Below, piece by piece: positions 1 to 8,463 of a stretch of 64,000 nt of DNA. Every line of letters starts with the position of its first letter. Within the stretch, counting starts at the first letter, position 1. Below the pieces are notes generated by a model that saw only the letters and a program-made list of their open reading frames with translations, did not search any database and was not told the DNA's origin. Made by a program: the position numbers and the translations under genes. The DNA is from Acidaminococcus fermentans (GTDB lineage Bacteria > Bacillota > Negativicutes > Acidaminococcales > Acidaminococcaceae): NCBI RefSeq assembly GCF_009696675.1, contig NZ_VULN01000003.1, positions 62,001 to 126,000 on the forward strand, in the 5' to 3' direction.

Positions 1-1
1 G

Positions 2-1159
2 GCCTTCCCGCTGCCTCGGAAAGAGGACCCGGAATTTGCCGTATACTGCCGGAAGAACCGGTACTGGCTAGAGGATTATGCCCTGTTCCGGGCTCTCCAG
101 GGCAGGTTTCCCGGGCAGTCTTGGCAGACCTGGCCGGAAGAACTGAAAAACCGGGAGCCGGAGGCCCTGGAGAAAGCCCGCCGGGAGCTGGCAGACCAGA
201 TGACCAGGGCCGCCGGAGGGCAGTTCGTGTTCTGGAAAGCCTGGCAGCAGATCCGCCGGGCCGCCCGGGACCGGGGCATCACCCTCCTGGGGGATATGCC
301 TCTCTTTGTGGCACCAGACAGTGCTGATGTGTGGGCTCACCGGGAACTGTTCCAGCTGGACGGGGACGGATATCCCACGGAAGTGGCCGGAGTACCCCCG
401 GATTATTTCAGCCGGACGGGCCAGGTGTGGGGGAACCCTTTGTACAACTGGCAGGCTATGGAAAAGGAAAACTGGCGCTGGTGGCAGGAACGGTTCCAGG
501 TGCTGGCCACAGAGGCAGACTGGGTCCGGATCGACCATTTCCGGGGGTTTGCAGCGGTTTGGGGGGTGAAAGCCGGTGCGCAGGATGCCCGGGAAGGCCG
601 GTGGATCCCGGGGCCGGGAGCGGCTCTTTTTGAAGCCGTGGAGCAGGCCGTGCCGGACCTGGGCTTTGTGGCGGAAGACCTGGGGATCATCACCCGGGAT
701 GTGACAGAGCTCCGGGAAAAACTGGGGTTGCCGGGAATGCGGATCCTCCAGTTCCACAGCCGGACCCGTGAGGACGGAATCAGGGATTTTGCCACGGAAC
801 CCGGGTGCCTGGCCTATACCGGAACCCATGACAACAACACCCTGGTGGGGTGGCTCCAGGAAGACCTGGAGGAGGATGACTTCCAGAAAATCTGGGCCAT
901 GGTAATGCCCCGGGAAGCCGGAGTGTCGGACCGGAAGCGGGCTGCAGAACTGGTGGAGCCCCTGATCCGGTATCTGTACAGCCGGAACGCCCGCTGGACC
1001 ATCGTCCCTGCCCAGGACCTGCTGGCCCTTCCGGGAAAATACCGGATGAACACCCCGGGCACCCCCACCGGGAACTGGCAGTGGAAGCTGGAAAAAGGCC
1101 AGCTGACAGAGAAACTGGCAGAGCGGCTGAGGAAGATGGTAAAGGAATGGGCCCGCTGA
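2..1159 (+). CDS. malQ: 4-alpha-glucanotransferase, 3' part
   Basis: This frame is open from the left edge, so the N-terminus lies outside the window. The product is amylomaltase (glycoside hydrolase family 77), a cytoplasmic enzyme that moves alpha-1,4-glucan segments between maltodextrins or glycogen-derived glucans. The family's RIDHFRGF segment with the catalytic Asp, the EDLG segment with the acid/base Glu and the GTHDNNT motif are all readable in order, followed by a normal C-terminal end. The stop codon sits in the loop of a 12-bp hairpin (1145-1172). Nothing about its operon can be said because the upstream genes are missing. Confidence 0.93.
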   Translation, partial: AFPLPRKEDPEFAVYCRKNRYWLEDYALFRALQGRFPGQSWQTWPEELKNREPEALEKARRELADQMTRAAGGQFVFWKAWQQIRRAARDRGITLLGDMPLFVAPDSADVWAHRELFQLDGDGYPTEVAGVPPDYFSRTGQVWGNPLYNWQAMEKENWRWWQERFQVLATEADWVRIDHFRGFAAVWGVKAGAQDAREGRWIPGPGAALFEAVEQAVPDLGFVAEDLGIITRDVTELREKLGLPGMRILQFHSRTREDGIRDFATEPGCLAYTGTHDNNTLVGWLQEDLEEDDFQKIWAMVMPREAGVSDRKRAAELVEPLIRYLYSRNARWTIVPAQDLLALPGKYRMNTPGTPTGNWQWKLEKGQLTEKLAERLRKMVKEWAR

Positions 1160-1172
1160 GGCGGGCCCATTC
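1145..1172. repeat. hairpin around the malQ stop codon
   Basis: GAATGGGCCCGC (1145-1156) and GCGGGCCCATTC (1161-1172) form a perfect 12-bp stem, and the malQ TGA lies in the 4-base loop. No T-run follows directly, so it may act together with the terminator at 1198-1221 or as an mRNA 3'-end stabiliser. Confidence 0.7.
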
Positions 1173-1176
1173 TGTC

Positions 1177-1190
1177 AACAGACAGCTGAC
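1177..1190. repeat. heptad repeat, 2 units
   Basis: AACAGAC and AGCTGAC are two consecutive 7-base units ending in GAC. They sit between the malQ hairpin and the bidirectional terminator, as at the other heptad loci in this window. Confidence 0.5.
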
Positions 1191-1222
1191 AAAAAAACCA
1201 CCCCCGAAGGGGTGGCTTTTTT
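1191..1222. terminator. bidirectional terminator between malQ and the first citrate carrier
   Basis: CCACCCC-CGAA-GGGGTGG (1198-1215) is flanked by an A-run and a T-run, so it can stop transcription from both the plus strand (malQ) and the minus strand (citrate carrier). The same hairpin recurs at 2836-2853. Confidence 0.85.
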
Positions 1223-1231
1223 GTATGAATC

Positions 1232-2566
1232 TTACAGATGGAACAGACCCAGCATCAGGCCGCAGGCCAGGGAGATCCAGGACAGAACCCACAGGCGGGG
1301 AGCACAGAAGGTGAGCAGTTCTTTGATGGAGATGCCAGCCAGGCCGCAGGCCAGGAAGGTGGTGGCAGCGTGAGGAGTAACCATAACGCCGTAGTTCTTC
1401 CCGATCAGCATGGCCATAGCCATGTTGTGAGGATCAACGCCGAACTGCTGGCCAACGCCGATGGCCAGAGGCAGCAGGCCGAAGAAGTAGGAGTCGGTAC
1501 CCAGCATCATGCCGATGGGTACGGCGAAGAATCCGAACACATCCTGCAGATGGGGCCCCAGAGCTGCGGGAACAATGGCAATCAGCATCTGGGCCATAGC
1601 CTTCATCATGCCGGTCTTGGAGAGAACCCCCAGGAACACACCGGATGCCAAGAGGATCATGGGCATGGTCAGAGCGGTGGCAGCGTGCATCTTAATGGCA
1701 CGAGCCTGGTCTTTGGCGGAATGGAAGTTGGCAACCAGGGCCACGGCCAGACCGAACATGAAAGCACCGTACAGAGGAATCTTGGTGAAGCACAAGAGGC
1801 CGATAACGAACAGGGTCAGGATGCCGTTGAACCAGATCATCTTGGGACGGCGCATGAATTCAGCATCTTCAGCGGACAGGTCATCGTCAGCGGATTTGTC
1901 TTCGTCGTCGTCAGACAGCTGAGCCGCTTTGCCGGTAGGATTCAGACCAGCTCCACGGCGTTTTTCCATAACCCCCATGTAAGCGGCGAATACCAGCAGG
2001 ATGATCAGACCAACGCCCTGCAGGGGCAGCAGTTCCTGCCACAGAGCGTTTACGTCAGCATTCAGCACCACGCCGGTACGGGCTACAGGACCGCCCCAGG
2101 GCAGCAGGTTCATGATGGACATGGCCGCGCCGATGATGCACACCAGCACCACAGGACGCATGTGGAGCTTTTTGTAGATGGGGAGCATGGCGGGGATGGT
2201 GATCAGTAGGGTGGAAGCCAGAGCGCCGTCCAGGTGGGAAATAACAGCGATGCAGGCGGTGGCCACCGTAACCATCACAATGTTGGAACCGGCTTTTTTC
2301 ACCAGCCAGTTCACCATGGGATCAAACAGACCCATATCACCCATCATGGAGAAGTAAACGATGGAGAAGATGAACAGTACAGCCGTAGACCAGGTCTTGC
2401 TCACCCCGGCTTTTACAAAGCCAAAGATTTCCGTAGGGGAGAACCCGCAGATGAGAGCCGCAATCACAGGTACCATCACAAACAGAGGTACCGGGTTGGA
2501 TTTACCGCGGATCAGAGCGGCCACGATAATCACAACCATCAGGAAACCAACAATGCCCAAGAACAT
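1232..2566 (-). CDS. CitMHS-family citrate:cation/proton symporter, copy 1
   Basis: This 444-residue polytopic membrane protein has about a dozen hydrophobic segments and a charged cytoplasmic loop near residues 205-240 rich in Asp and Glu. The family imports citrate, free or as a metal complex, with protons. The sequence is almost identical to the protein encoded at 2869-4203; visible differences are scattered single residues (for example SPTEIFGF versus TPVQIFDF). The start MFLGIVGF is preceded by an AGGAGG site. It sits downstream of its paralogue and of citFED, all on the minus strand, but has its own promoter box (2655-2725) and terminator, so it is probably a separate transcript feeding citrate to the lyase. 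Confidence 0.9.
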   Translation of the reverse strand: MFLGIVGFLMVVIIVAALIRGKSNPVPLFVMVPVIAALICGFSPTEIFGFVKAGVSKTWSTAVLFIFSIVYFSMMGDMGLFDPMVNWLVKKAGSNIVMVTVATACIAVISHLDGALASTLLITIPAMLPIYKKLHMRPVVLVCIIGAAMSIMNLLPWGGPVARTGVVLNADVNALWQELLPLQGVGLIILLVFAAYMGVMEKRRGAGLNPTGKAAQLSDDDEDKSADDDLSAEDAEFMRRPKMIWFNGILTLFVIGLLCFTKIPLYGAFMFGLAVALVANFHSAKDQARAIKMHAATALTMPMILLASGVFLGVLSKTGMMKAMAQMLIAIVPAALGPHLQDVFGFFAVPIGMMLGTDSYFFGLLPLAIGVGQQFGVDPHNMAMAMLIGKNYGVMVTPHAATTFLACGLAGISIKELLTFCAPRLWVLSWISLACGLMLGLFHL

Positions 2567-2654
2567 AATGCATTTCCTCCTTTGAATGGATTTTTGCCTC
2601 CGGAGCGGGCAGGCATCCGGGAGCGGATGAAAGATGAATCCTTTTCCTTACGCC

Positions 2655-2725
2655 ACCATGGTAACATATGAACTTTCTGAAAACTAATATAAATATGAAT
2701 ATGCGATATATAAGAAAATTCTTAT
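2655..2725 (-). promoter_or_regulatory. activator-type promoter with citrate box, citrate carrier copy 1
   Basis: Read on the minus strand: ATAAG-N6-CTTAT (2710-2725), 16 bases, TTTATATT (2686-2693), 2 bases, weak -35 TTTTCA (2678-2683), 17 bases, weak -10 CATGGT (2655-2660). The same blocks at the same spacing precede the second carrier and citD. Poor core hexamers with a conserved upstream palindrome fit a LysR-activated promoter. Confidence 0.65.
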
Positions 2726-2828
2726 AAAACAGGCCAGAAACAAGGTGCCATGAGGGGCTCGGGGAATGGATATAATTTTCAGACTTTCACAGCAATAAAA
2801 ACTTCTTGGGAAAACGCGGACCAGTAAC

Positions 2829-2861
2829 AAAAAAACCACCCCCGAAGGGGTGGCTTTTTTT
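2829..2861. terminator. terminator between the two citrate carriers
   Basis: CCACCCC-CGAA-GGGGTGG (2836-2853) with flanking A- and T-runs is the same hairpin as at 1198-1215. It appears to have been copied together with the carrier gene. Confidence 0.85.
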
Positions 2862-2868
2862 ATGAATC

Positions 2869-4203
2869 TTACAGATGGAACAGACCCAGCATCAGGCCGC
2901 AGGCCAGGGAGATCCAGGACAGGACCCACAGGCGCGGTGCGCAGAAGGTGAGCAGTTCTTTGATGGAGATGCCAGCCAGGCCGCAGGCCAGGAAGGTGGT
3001 GGCAGCGTGAGGAGTAACCATAACGCCGTAGTTCTTCCCGATCAGCATGGCCATAGCCATGTTGTGAGGATCAACGCCGAACTGCTGACCAACACCGATG
3101 GCCAGAGGCAGCAGGCCGAAGAAGTAAGAGTCGGTACCCAGCATCATGCCGATAGGCACGGCGAAGAACCCGAATACATCCTGCAGATGGGGCCCCAGAG
3201 CGGTAGGAACGATGGCAATCAGCATCTGAGCCATAGCCTTCATCATACCGGTCTTGGACAGCACACCCAGGAATACGCCGGAAGCCAGCAGGATCATGGG
3301 CATGGTCAGAGCGGTGGCAGCGTGCATCTTAATGGCACGAGCCTGGTCTTTGGCGGAATGGAAGTTGGCAACCAGGGCCACAGCCAGACCGAACATGAAA
3401 GCACCGTACAGAGGAATCTTGGTGAAGCACAGCAGGCCGATGACGAACAGGGTCAGGATCCCGTTGAACCAGATCATCTTGGGACGGCGCATGAATTCAG
3501 CATCTTCAGCGGACAGATCATCGTCAGCGGATTTGTCTTCTTCGTCGTCAGACAGCTGAGCGGCTTTGCCGGTAGGGTTCAGACCAGCTCCACGGCGTTT
3601 TTCCATAACGCCCATGTAAGCGGCGAATACCAGCAGGATGATCAGACCAACGCCCTGCAGGGGCAGCAGCTGCTGCCACAGAGCGTTTACGTCAGCATTC
3701 AGCACTACGCCGGTACGGGCTACAGGACCGCCCCAGGGCAGCAGGTTCATGATGGACATGGCCGCACCGATGATGCACACCAGCACCACAGGACGCATGT
3801 GCAGTTTCTTGTAGATCGGCAGCATGGCGGGGATGGTGATCAGCAGGGTGGAAGCCAGAGCGCCGTCCAGGTGGGAGATAACGGCGATGCAGGCGGTGGC
3901 AATGGTAACCATTACGATGTTGGAACCGGCTTTTTTCACCAGCCAGTTTACCATAGGATCGAACAGGCCCATATCACCCATCATGGAGAAGTAAACGATG
4001 GAGAAGATGAACAGTACTGCGGTGGACCAGGTCTTGGAAACACCGGCCTTTACGAAATCGAAGATCTGTACAGGAGTGAACCCGCAGATCAGAGCAGCGA
4101 TGACGGGAACCATCACGAACAGAGGAACCGGGTTGGATTTACCACGGATCAGAGCTGCCACAATGATGACAACCATCAAGAAACCAACAACGCCCAAAAA
4201 CAT
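2869..4203 (-). CDS. CitMHS-family citrate:cation/proton symporter, copy 2
   Basis: This 444-residue membrane carrier is nearly identical to the product of 1232-2566, with the same hydrophobic profile and acidic central loop. The start MFLGVVGF follows an AGGAGG site 7-8 bases upstream; an in-frame upstream extension lacks a ribosome site and was rejected. It lies between the citrate lyase genes and its duplicate, with its own citrate-type promoter (4288-4358) and terminator. Substrate assignment rests on family and on the neighbouring citFED; the counter-ion or metal preference cannot be read from the sequence. Confidence 0.9.
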   Translation of the reverse strand: MFLGVVGFLMVVIIVAALIRGKSNPVPLFVMVPVIAALICGFTPVQIFDFVKAGVSKTWSTAVLFIFSIVYFSMMGDMGLFDPMVNWLVKKAGSNIVMVTIATACIAVISHLDGALASTLLITIPAMLPIYKKLHMRPVVLVCIIGAAMSIMNLLPWGGPVARTGVVLNADVNALWQQLLPLQGVGLIILLVFAAYMGVMEKRRGAGLNPTGKAAQLSDDEEDKSADDDLSAEDAEFMRRPKMIWFNGILTLFVIGLLCFTKIPLYGAFMFGLAVALVANFHSAKDQARAIKMHAATALTMPMILLASGVFLGVLSKTGMMKAMAQMLIAIVPTALGPHLQDVFGFFAVPIGMMLGTDSYFFGLLPLAIGVGQQFGVDPHNMAMAMLIGKNYGVMVTPHAATTFLACGLAGISIKELLTFCAPRLWVLSWISLACGLMLGLFHL

Positions 4204-4287
4204 AGTGCAATTTCCTCCTTTGGAAATAAAATGGGGTGTTCCCTGGACGGGCAAGTCCGGGAACCGGAAAATAGTGCATAACACTCA

Positions 4288-4358
4288 TACATAGTAACAT
4301 ATGAACATATTGAAAACGAATATAAAAATCGGAATAAATCCCATAAGCATATACTTAT
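4288..4358 (-). promoter_or_regulatory. activator-type promoter with citrate box, citrate carrier copy 2
   Basis: On the minus strand: ATAAG-N6-CTTAT (4343-4358), 16 bases, TTTATATT (4319-4326), 2 bases, -35 TTTTCA (4311-4316), 17 bases, -10 TATGTA (4288-4293). Spacing is identical to the boxes at 2655-2725 and 7347-7417. Confidence 0.7.
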
Positions 4359-4480
4359 AGAAACGGTGCAACCCTAGGCTGTATGCGGGTTTCAGAAGAA
4401 AAGCGAAATTGTTTCATTTGAACATAAATAGAGATAATTTAAGAATATTTTAAAAAAGGGGGTGAGGGATCGGAGAATAA

Positions 4481-4511
4481 AAAAAAGCCATCCCCGAAAG
4501 GATGGCTTTTT
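4481..4511 (-). terminator. citF terminator
   Basis: GCCATCC (4487-4493) and GGATGGC (4500-4506) form a stem flanked by A- and T-runs just past the citF stop. It resembles the carrier terminators in design, with a changed stem. Confidence 0.8.
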
Positions 4512-4522
4512 CACTTATGGAA

Positions 4523-6085
4523 TTAGAATTCCGCTTTCTTAACCTGACGGACTACGTCCATAACGGAACCGTCACGGGCTTCGATGATGCCCACGATCCG
4601 GTCGCCGAACTGTACAGGGTCAGGAGTGCCTACCATCTTGTATGCGGTATCCCGCAGTTCTTCGATGGTGCAGATGGGCAGATCGGTGTCTTTTACAGCA
4701 TCGATGATATCCTGACGGCGGGGGTTGATGGCAATGCCGTAGTCGGTGACAACCACGTCAACGGTTTCACCAGGAGTGGTGACCGTGGTGCATTCGGTGC
4801 AGATAGCCGGGATACGGCCCTGGAGCAGCGGAGCGATGACGATGGTGCATTTGGCACCGGCAGCGGTATCCGGATGGCCGCCCTGAGCCCCGGTGATCAC
4901 GCCGTCAGAACCTACCACAACGTTGACGTTGAAGTGGGTATCCACTTCAAGTGCGCCCAGGATTACATAATCCAGCTTGTTCACATAAGCGCCCTTGTTG
5001 AAGGGATCGGCATACTGGGAGGTGGTGATTTCGTAATGGTTGGGGTTGGTTTTGATGTCTTCGATGGAAGCCATGTCAAAATCCTGGGTGTCGGCAATCT
5101 TGTCGATCAGGCCTTCATGCTGGAGTTCGCAGATGGCCTGGGCAATACCGCCCATGGCAACCCCGATGTGGATGTTGTCTTTCCGCAGATGTTCTGCCAG
5201 GAATTTGGTGGAGGCAATGGAAGCACCGCCTACGCCGGTCTGGTAGATGAACCCGTCTTTGTACCAGGGAGTGTGCACCATGAAGTCAGCGGCATACTTG
5301 GCCATCAGGAGCTTTCTCTGGTCGGTGGTGGGTTTGGCAGCACCGGTGGCAATCTTGGTGGGGTCGCCGATGGCGTCCACTTTGACCACATAGTCCACGT
5401 TGGTCATGTCGATGGAAGCAGGCACGTTGGGGAAGGGTACCAGGGTATCGGTAACCACAACCACTTTGTCCGCATACTGGGCGTCTACGGCAGCATAGCC
5501 CAGCACGCCGCAGTCAGCGCCGTTCTGGCTGCCTACTGCACGGCAGTTCCCCATGTCATCAGCGCTGGGAGCACCGATGAAGGAAATGTCGATGTGGGTT
5601 TCGCCGGATTCGATGGCACGGACACGGCCGCCGTGGCTGCGCATGATGGCCAGGCCTTTCAGTTTGCCGTTGGAGATGGCTTCACCGATCTTGCCCCGTA
5701 CGCCGGAAGCCTGGATGTTGGTGATGGTGCCGTCTTCGATCATGGGAACGATGGCGTTCTGAGCCTTGCCCAGAGAGGTGGCGCAGATGGTCAGGTCTTT
5801 GATGCCCATTTTGTGGACAGCTTCCATAACCATGTTCACCACATAGTCCCCTTCACGGAAATGATGGTGGAAGCCCAGGGTCATGCCGTCTTTGATGCCG
5901 CATTTCTTCAGGACTTCTTCAATGGAATCCACTACTTTGCTGTAGTTGGGGTCAATCACAGGGGCAACTTTGTGGGTTGCGGCCTGGTATACTTTCTGAT
6001 GTTTGGCATAGCTGCCGGCAAAAGCGTCTTTCCCGGTCAGCTTCAGGATTTCTTCAGGAATCTCTCTACCTACTGCGTTCTTCAT
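4523..6085 (-). CDS. citF: citrate lyase alpha subunit (citrate:acetyl-ACP transferase)
   Basis: The 520-residue protein spans the CitF family. In the cytoplasmic citrate lyase complex it swaps the acetyl group on the CitD prosthetic group for citrate, giving citryl-ACP. I chose the start at MKNAVGRE because its ribosome site (AAGGGGG) lies in the last codons of citE, one base separates the citE stop from this ATG, and the longer in-frame version would begin inside citE. It is the last gene of citD-citE-citF, the usual order for the three core subunits, and is followed by a hairpin terminator. Confidence 0.96.
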   Translation of the reverse strand: MKNAVGREIPEEILKLTGKDAFAGSYAKHQKVYQAATHKVAPVIDPNYSKVVDSIEEVLKKCGIKDGMTLGFHHHFREGDYVVNMVMEAVHKMGIKDLTICATSLGKAQNAIVPMIEDGTITNIQASGVRGKIGEAISNGKLKGLAIMRSHGGRVRAIESGETHIDISFIGAPSADDMGNCRAVGSQNGADCGVLGYAAVDAQYADKVVVVTDTLVPFPNVPASIDMTNVDYVVKVDAIGDPTKIATGAAKPTTDQRKLLMAKYAADFMVHTPWYKDGFIYQTGVGGASIASTKFLAEHLRKDNIHIGVAMGGIAQAICELQHEGLIDKIADTQDFDMASIEDIKTNPNHYEITTSQYADPFNKGAYVNKLDYVILGALEVDTHFNVNVVVGSDGVITGAQGGHPDTAAGAKCTIVIAPLLQGRIPAICTECTTVTTPGETVDVVVTDYGIAINPRRQDIIDAVKDTDLPICTIEELRDTAYKMVGTPDPVQFGDRIVGIIEARDGSVMDVVRQVKKAEF

Positions 6086-6086
6086 C

Positions 6087-6998
6087 TTATAAATCCCCCT
6101 TGTACACACCGGCAGCCTTGGCCATGGAAATGGTTCTCTTGGCGCCGTCATAGAAGGCGATATCCAGCATCTTGCCGTTCAGCTGGAATACACCGATACC
6201 CATGGCTTTCTTGGTATCGATTTCCCGTACCACAGCTTCCGCCCAGCGGATCTGTTTTTCAGTCGGGGTGAACACGTCATGGCAGACAGGGATCTGACGG
6301 GGGTTGATGATGGATTTCCCATCGAAGCCCATTTGTTTGATCATTTCCACATCCTTGCGGAAGCCTTCCATGTCGTCCAGGTCGGTGTACACCGTATCGA
6401 AGCACATACGGCCGGTGGCACGGGCGGTGATTACCATCTGCTGACGGGCGCCCATCAGTTCCACACCGCTCTTGGAAATGCTGGTCTGCAGGTCACGGGT
6501 GTAGTCCCCGCCGGACAGAGCAATCCCGAACAGACGGTCGGAAGAGGTGCAGATGTCATACAGGTTCAGCATCCCTTTGGTGGATTCGATGGCAGCCATG
6601 ATCAGGGTGCTGCCGATGGGACGGTGGAATTCCTTTTCAGCGGCCAGGATGTGTTCTTCCACAGTCTTGATGTCCTTGCCGGATTCAGTCTTGGCCAGAC
6701 GGATGGCGTCGCAGCCGCCGGCAACGGAAACACGGATATCTTCTTTCCAGTGAGGAGTTTCCAGACCGTTGATCCGGACCACTCTTTCACAGCCATGATA
6801 ATCGATTTCTTTCAGGGCATGGAACAGGGAGTACCGGGCAGCATCCTTCTGGTTTTCTGCAACGGCATCTTCCAGGTCCAGCATAATGGAATCGGGTTTG
6901 TATACATACGGGTCTTTGACCAGGCTCGGTTTTTGAGCGTTCAGGAACATCATGGATCTTCTCAGACGCTTGAAGTTCGGATTCGTATTGATAACCAT
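6087..6998 (-). CDS. citE: citrate lyase beta subunit (citryl-ACP lyase)
   Basis: This 303-residue TIM-barrel protein of the CitE/HpcH aldolase family cleaves citryl-ACP to oxaloacetate and acetyl-ACP. Readable family features include the N-terminal RRSMMF stretch, the SIMLDLEDAV acidic motif and the ESTKG segment. One base separates the citD stop and this ATG, with GGAGGTG of the ribosome site inside the citD 3' end, so translation is likely coupled. Oxaloacetate would feed fermentation to acetate and pyruvate-derived products; no oxaloacetate decarboxylase is visible in this window. Confidence 0.96.
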   Translation of the reverse strand: MVINTNPNFKRLRRSMMFLNAQKPSLVKDPYVYKPDSIMLDLEDAVAENQKDAARYSLFHALKEIDYHGCERVVRINGLETPHWKEDIRVSVAGGCDAIRLAKTESGKDIKTVEEHILAAEKEFHRPIGSTLIMAAIESTKGMLNLYDICTSSDRLFGIALSGGDYTRDLQTSISKSGVELMGARQQMVITARATGRMCFDTVYTDLDDMEGFRKDVEMIKQMGFDGKSIINPRQIPVCHDVFTPTEKQIRWAEAVVREIDTKKAMGIGVFQLNGKMLDIAFYDGAKRTISMAKAAGVYKGDL

Positions 6999-6999
6999 C

Positions 7000-7299
7000 T
7001 TACAGCACCTCCCAGGGATTCGGCGTATCAGGATCCTCGTTGACAGAACGGAACACTGCGCCTTCCACGCGTGCTTTTAAAGTGCAGTCCAGAGCGCCCT
7101 TGTCCACAACAGAAACCTTTGCATTGGTTACGTCCAGTTTCTTCAGGGTATCCAGGACAACAGCCTTGATCTGCCGTCCATACTGATGGATGACGCTGCT
7201 TTCAATGGTGAGCTCAATGCCGTTGGTCCCGGGTTCTACCGTGATCTGGGCATCGGAAGACTCAACAGTGCCAGCCATGGCTGCCTTCTTCAATTCCAT
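7000..7299 (-). CDS. citD: citrate lyase gamma subunit (acyl carrier protein)
   Basis: The 99-residue protein is the acyl carrier of citrate lyase. Ser14, in AGTVESSD, matches the known attachment serine for the phosphoribosyl-dephospho-CoA group, and the C-terminal DKGALDC motif is present. The start MELKKAAMAG follows an AAGGAG site; the longer in-frame reading would run through the promoter box at 7347-7417. It is the first gene of the citDEF transcript. The prosthetic group would be made and attached by the CitX-CitG fusion at 8464-9852. No citrate lyase ligase (citC) is seen nearby. Confidence 0.94.
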   Translation of the reverse strand: MELKKAAMAGTVESSDAQITVEPGTNGIELTIESSVIHQYGRQIKAVVLDTLKKLDVTNAKVSVVDKGALDCTLKARVEGAVFRSVNEDPDTPNPWEVL

Positions 7300-7346
7300 T
7301 AAAATCACTCCTTCTGAAAATCGTACATTGTACATTATGATGCACT

Positions 7347-7417
7347 TTGATAGTATCACAGGAAAAATTGGAAATCGAATATAAATAATGATATAATCTG
7401 TATAAGTCATTCCTTAT
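7347..7417 (-). promoter_or_regulatory. citDEF promoter with citrate box
   Basis: On the minus strand: ATAAG-N6-CTTAT (7402-7417), 16 bases, TTTATATT (7378-7385), 2 bases, -35 ATTTCC (7370-7375), 17 bases, -10 TATCAA (7347-7352). The palindrome sits in the region shared with the divergent LysR gene, the usual place for a LysR operator controlling both directions. Confidence 0.7.
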
Positions 7418-7544
7418 CAAACGGCAGAAACTCCCACTCCATGCGGGGTACGGGGATTTGTGCAATTGTGTCAAAATATAAGAAATTAAAACTTCTTTGG
7501 AAATAGGGGAATTTTTGGGAAAAAAAAAGGAAACGGAGGGTGTT

Positions 7545-8459
7545 ATGAACCTGAAACATGCGCAGTATATTATGGAAATCATCAAGGAAGGGAGCATCAC
7601 CAATGCTTCCAAGACCATGCACGTATCCCAGCCGGCCCTGAGCCAGACCATCAAGGCGGTGGAAAAATACCTGGGGGCTCCCATCTTCCTGCGGAACACC
7701 AATCCCATTGTGCTCACGGAAGCGGGGAAAAAATACATTGCAGCGGTGAAACAGGTGATCACCATCAGCTCCAATCTGCTCCATGAGGTGGCGGATATCC
7801 AATATGAAGGGTACGGCACCCTGCGGCTGGGAATCCCGGTCCAGCGGGCCATGCAGATGCTGCCCGCAGTGATGCCGGTGTTCCGTCAGCGGTATCCCCA
7901 TATCAAGCTCCAGATCCATGAAGCGGGCAGCAACATTACGGAAAACGAAGTCCTCAACGGGGGCGTGGACCTGGCTGTGCTCACCACCACGCCCACCAAC
8001 GACGAACTGAAGTATGAACTGGTGGAAACGGAAGACGTGGTGCTGGTAGCCAACAAAATGACCACCCTGGCCCAGCGGGTGAAGCCCGGGACCCCCATCC
8101 ACATCACCGAAGCCAAGAACGAGGAATTCGTCTCCATTACCGAAGGCCACAATGTACGCCGGGTCCAGGATACCCTGTTCAGCGTCTATGAAATCAAACC
8201 CAATGTGATCCTGGAAACCTCCAGCATCGAAGTGGGGAAACGGCTGGTATCCGCCATGGAGGCAGTGTTCATCTGCCCGGATGTGTATCTGGACAATTAC
8301 TTCTTGTCACAGGACAAGTGTGTGTTGTATCCTTTACTGGGCGTGGCCAACAAACGGTACTGCTATGTATGCTGCCGGAAGGACGCCTATCTCAGCCCCT
8401 ATGCCCGGGCCTTCATCGAACTGATCCGGACCCTGGGGAAAACAAGGAAGGAACCATGA
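7545..8459 (+). CDS. LysR-family regulator, probably of citrate genes
   Basis: The 304-residue protein has an N-terminal winged helix-turn-helix (roughly residues 1-60, with the SITNASKTMHVSQPALSQ recognition region) and a C-terminal periplasmic-binding-protein-like effector domain. The start MNLKHAQYI follows GGAGG at 7 bases; an upstream in-frame extension lacks a site. It is divergent from citDEF and 4 bases upstream of citXG, so it is probably co-transcribed with citXG. It is the best candidate to bind the ATAAG-N6-CTTAT boxes. The effector is presumably citrate or a breakdown product, which is inference from position only. Confidence 0.88.
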   Translation: MNLKHAQYIMEIIKEGSITNASKTMHVSQPALSQTIKAVEKYLGAPIFLRNTNPIVLTEAGKKYIAAVKQVITISSNLLHEVADIQYEGYGTLRLGIPVQRAMQMLPAVMPVFRQRYPHIKLQIHEAGSNITENEVLNGGVDLAVLTTTPTNDELKYELVETEDVVLVANKMTTLAQRVKPGTPIHITEAKNEEFVSITEGHNVRRVQDTLFSVYEIKPNVILETSSIEVGKRLVSAMEAVFICPDVYLDNYFLSQDKCVLYPLLGVANKRYCYVCCRKDAYLSPYARAFIELIRTLGKTRKEP

Positions 8460-8463
8460 CTCT

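Larger units (their letters stand above)
2567..2868. other. intergenic region upstream of citrate carrier copy 1
   Basis: About 300 bases without a gene. It holds the carrier's ribosome site and leader, the promoter and LysR-type box (2655-2725), about 100 bases in which nothing was recognised (2727-2826), and the terminator of the second carrier (2836-2860). Confidence 0.7.
4204..4522. other. intergenic region between citF and citrate carrier copy 2
   Basis: About 320 bases. It holds the carrier's leader with a small hairpin (TTCCCTGGAC 4239-4248 against GTCCGGGAA 4255-4263), the promoter with the citrate box (4288-4358), an AT-rich stretch (4361-4470) with nothing recognised, and the citF terminator. 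Confidence 0.65.
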
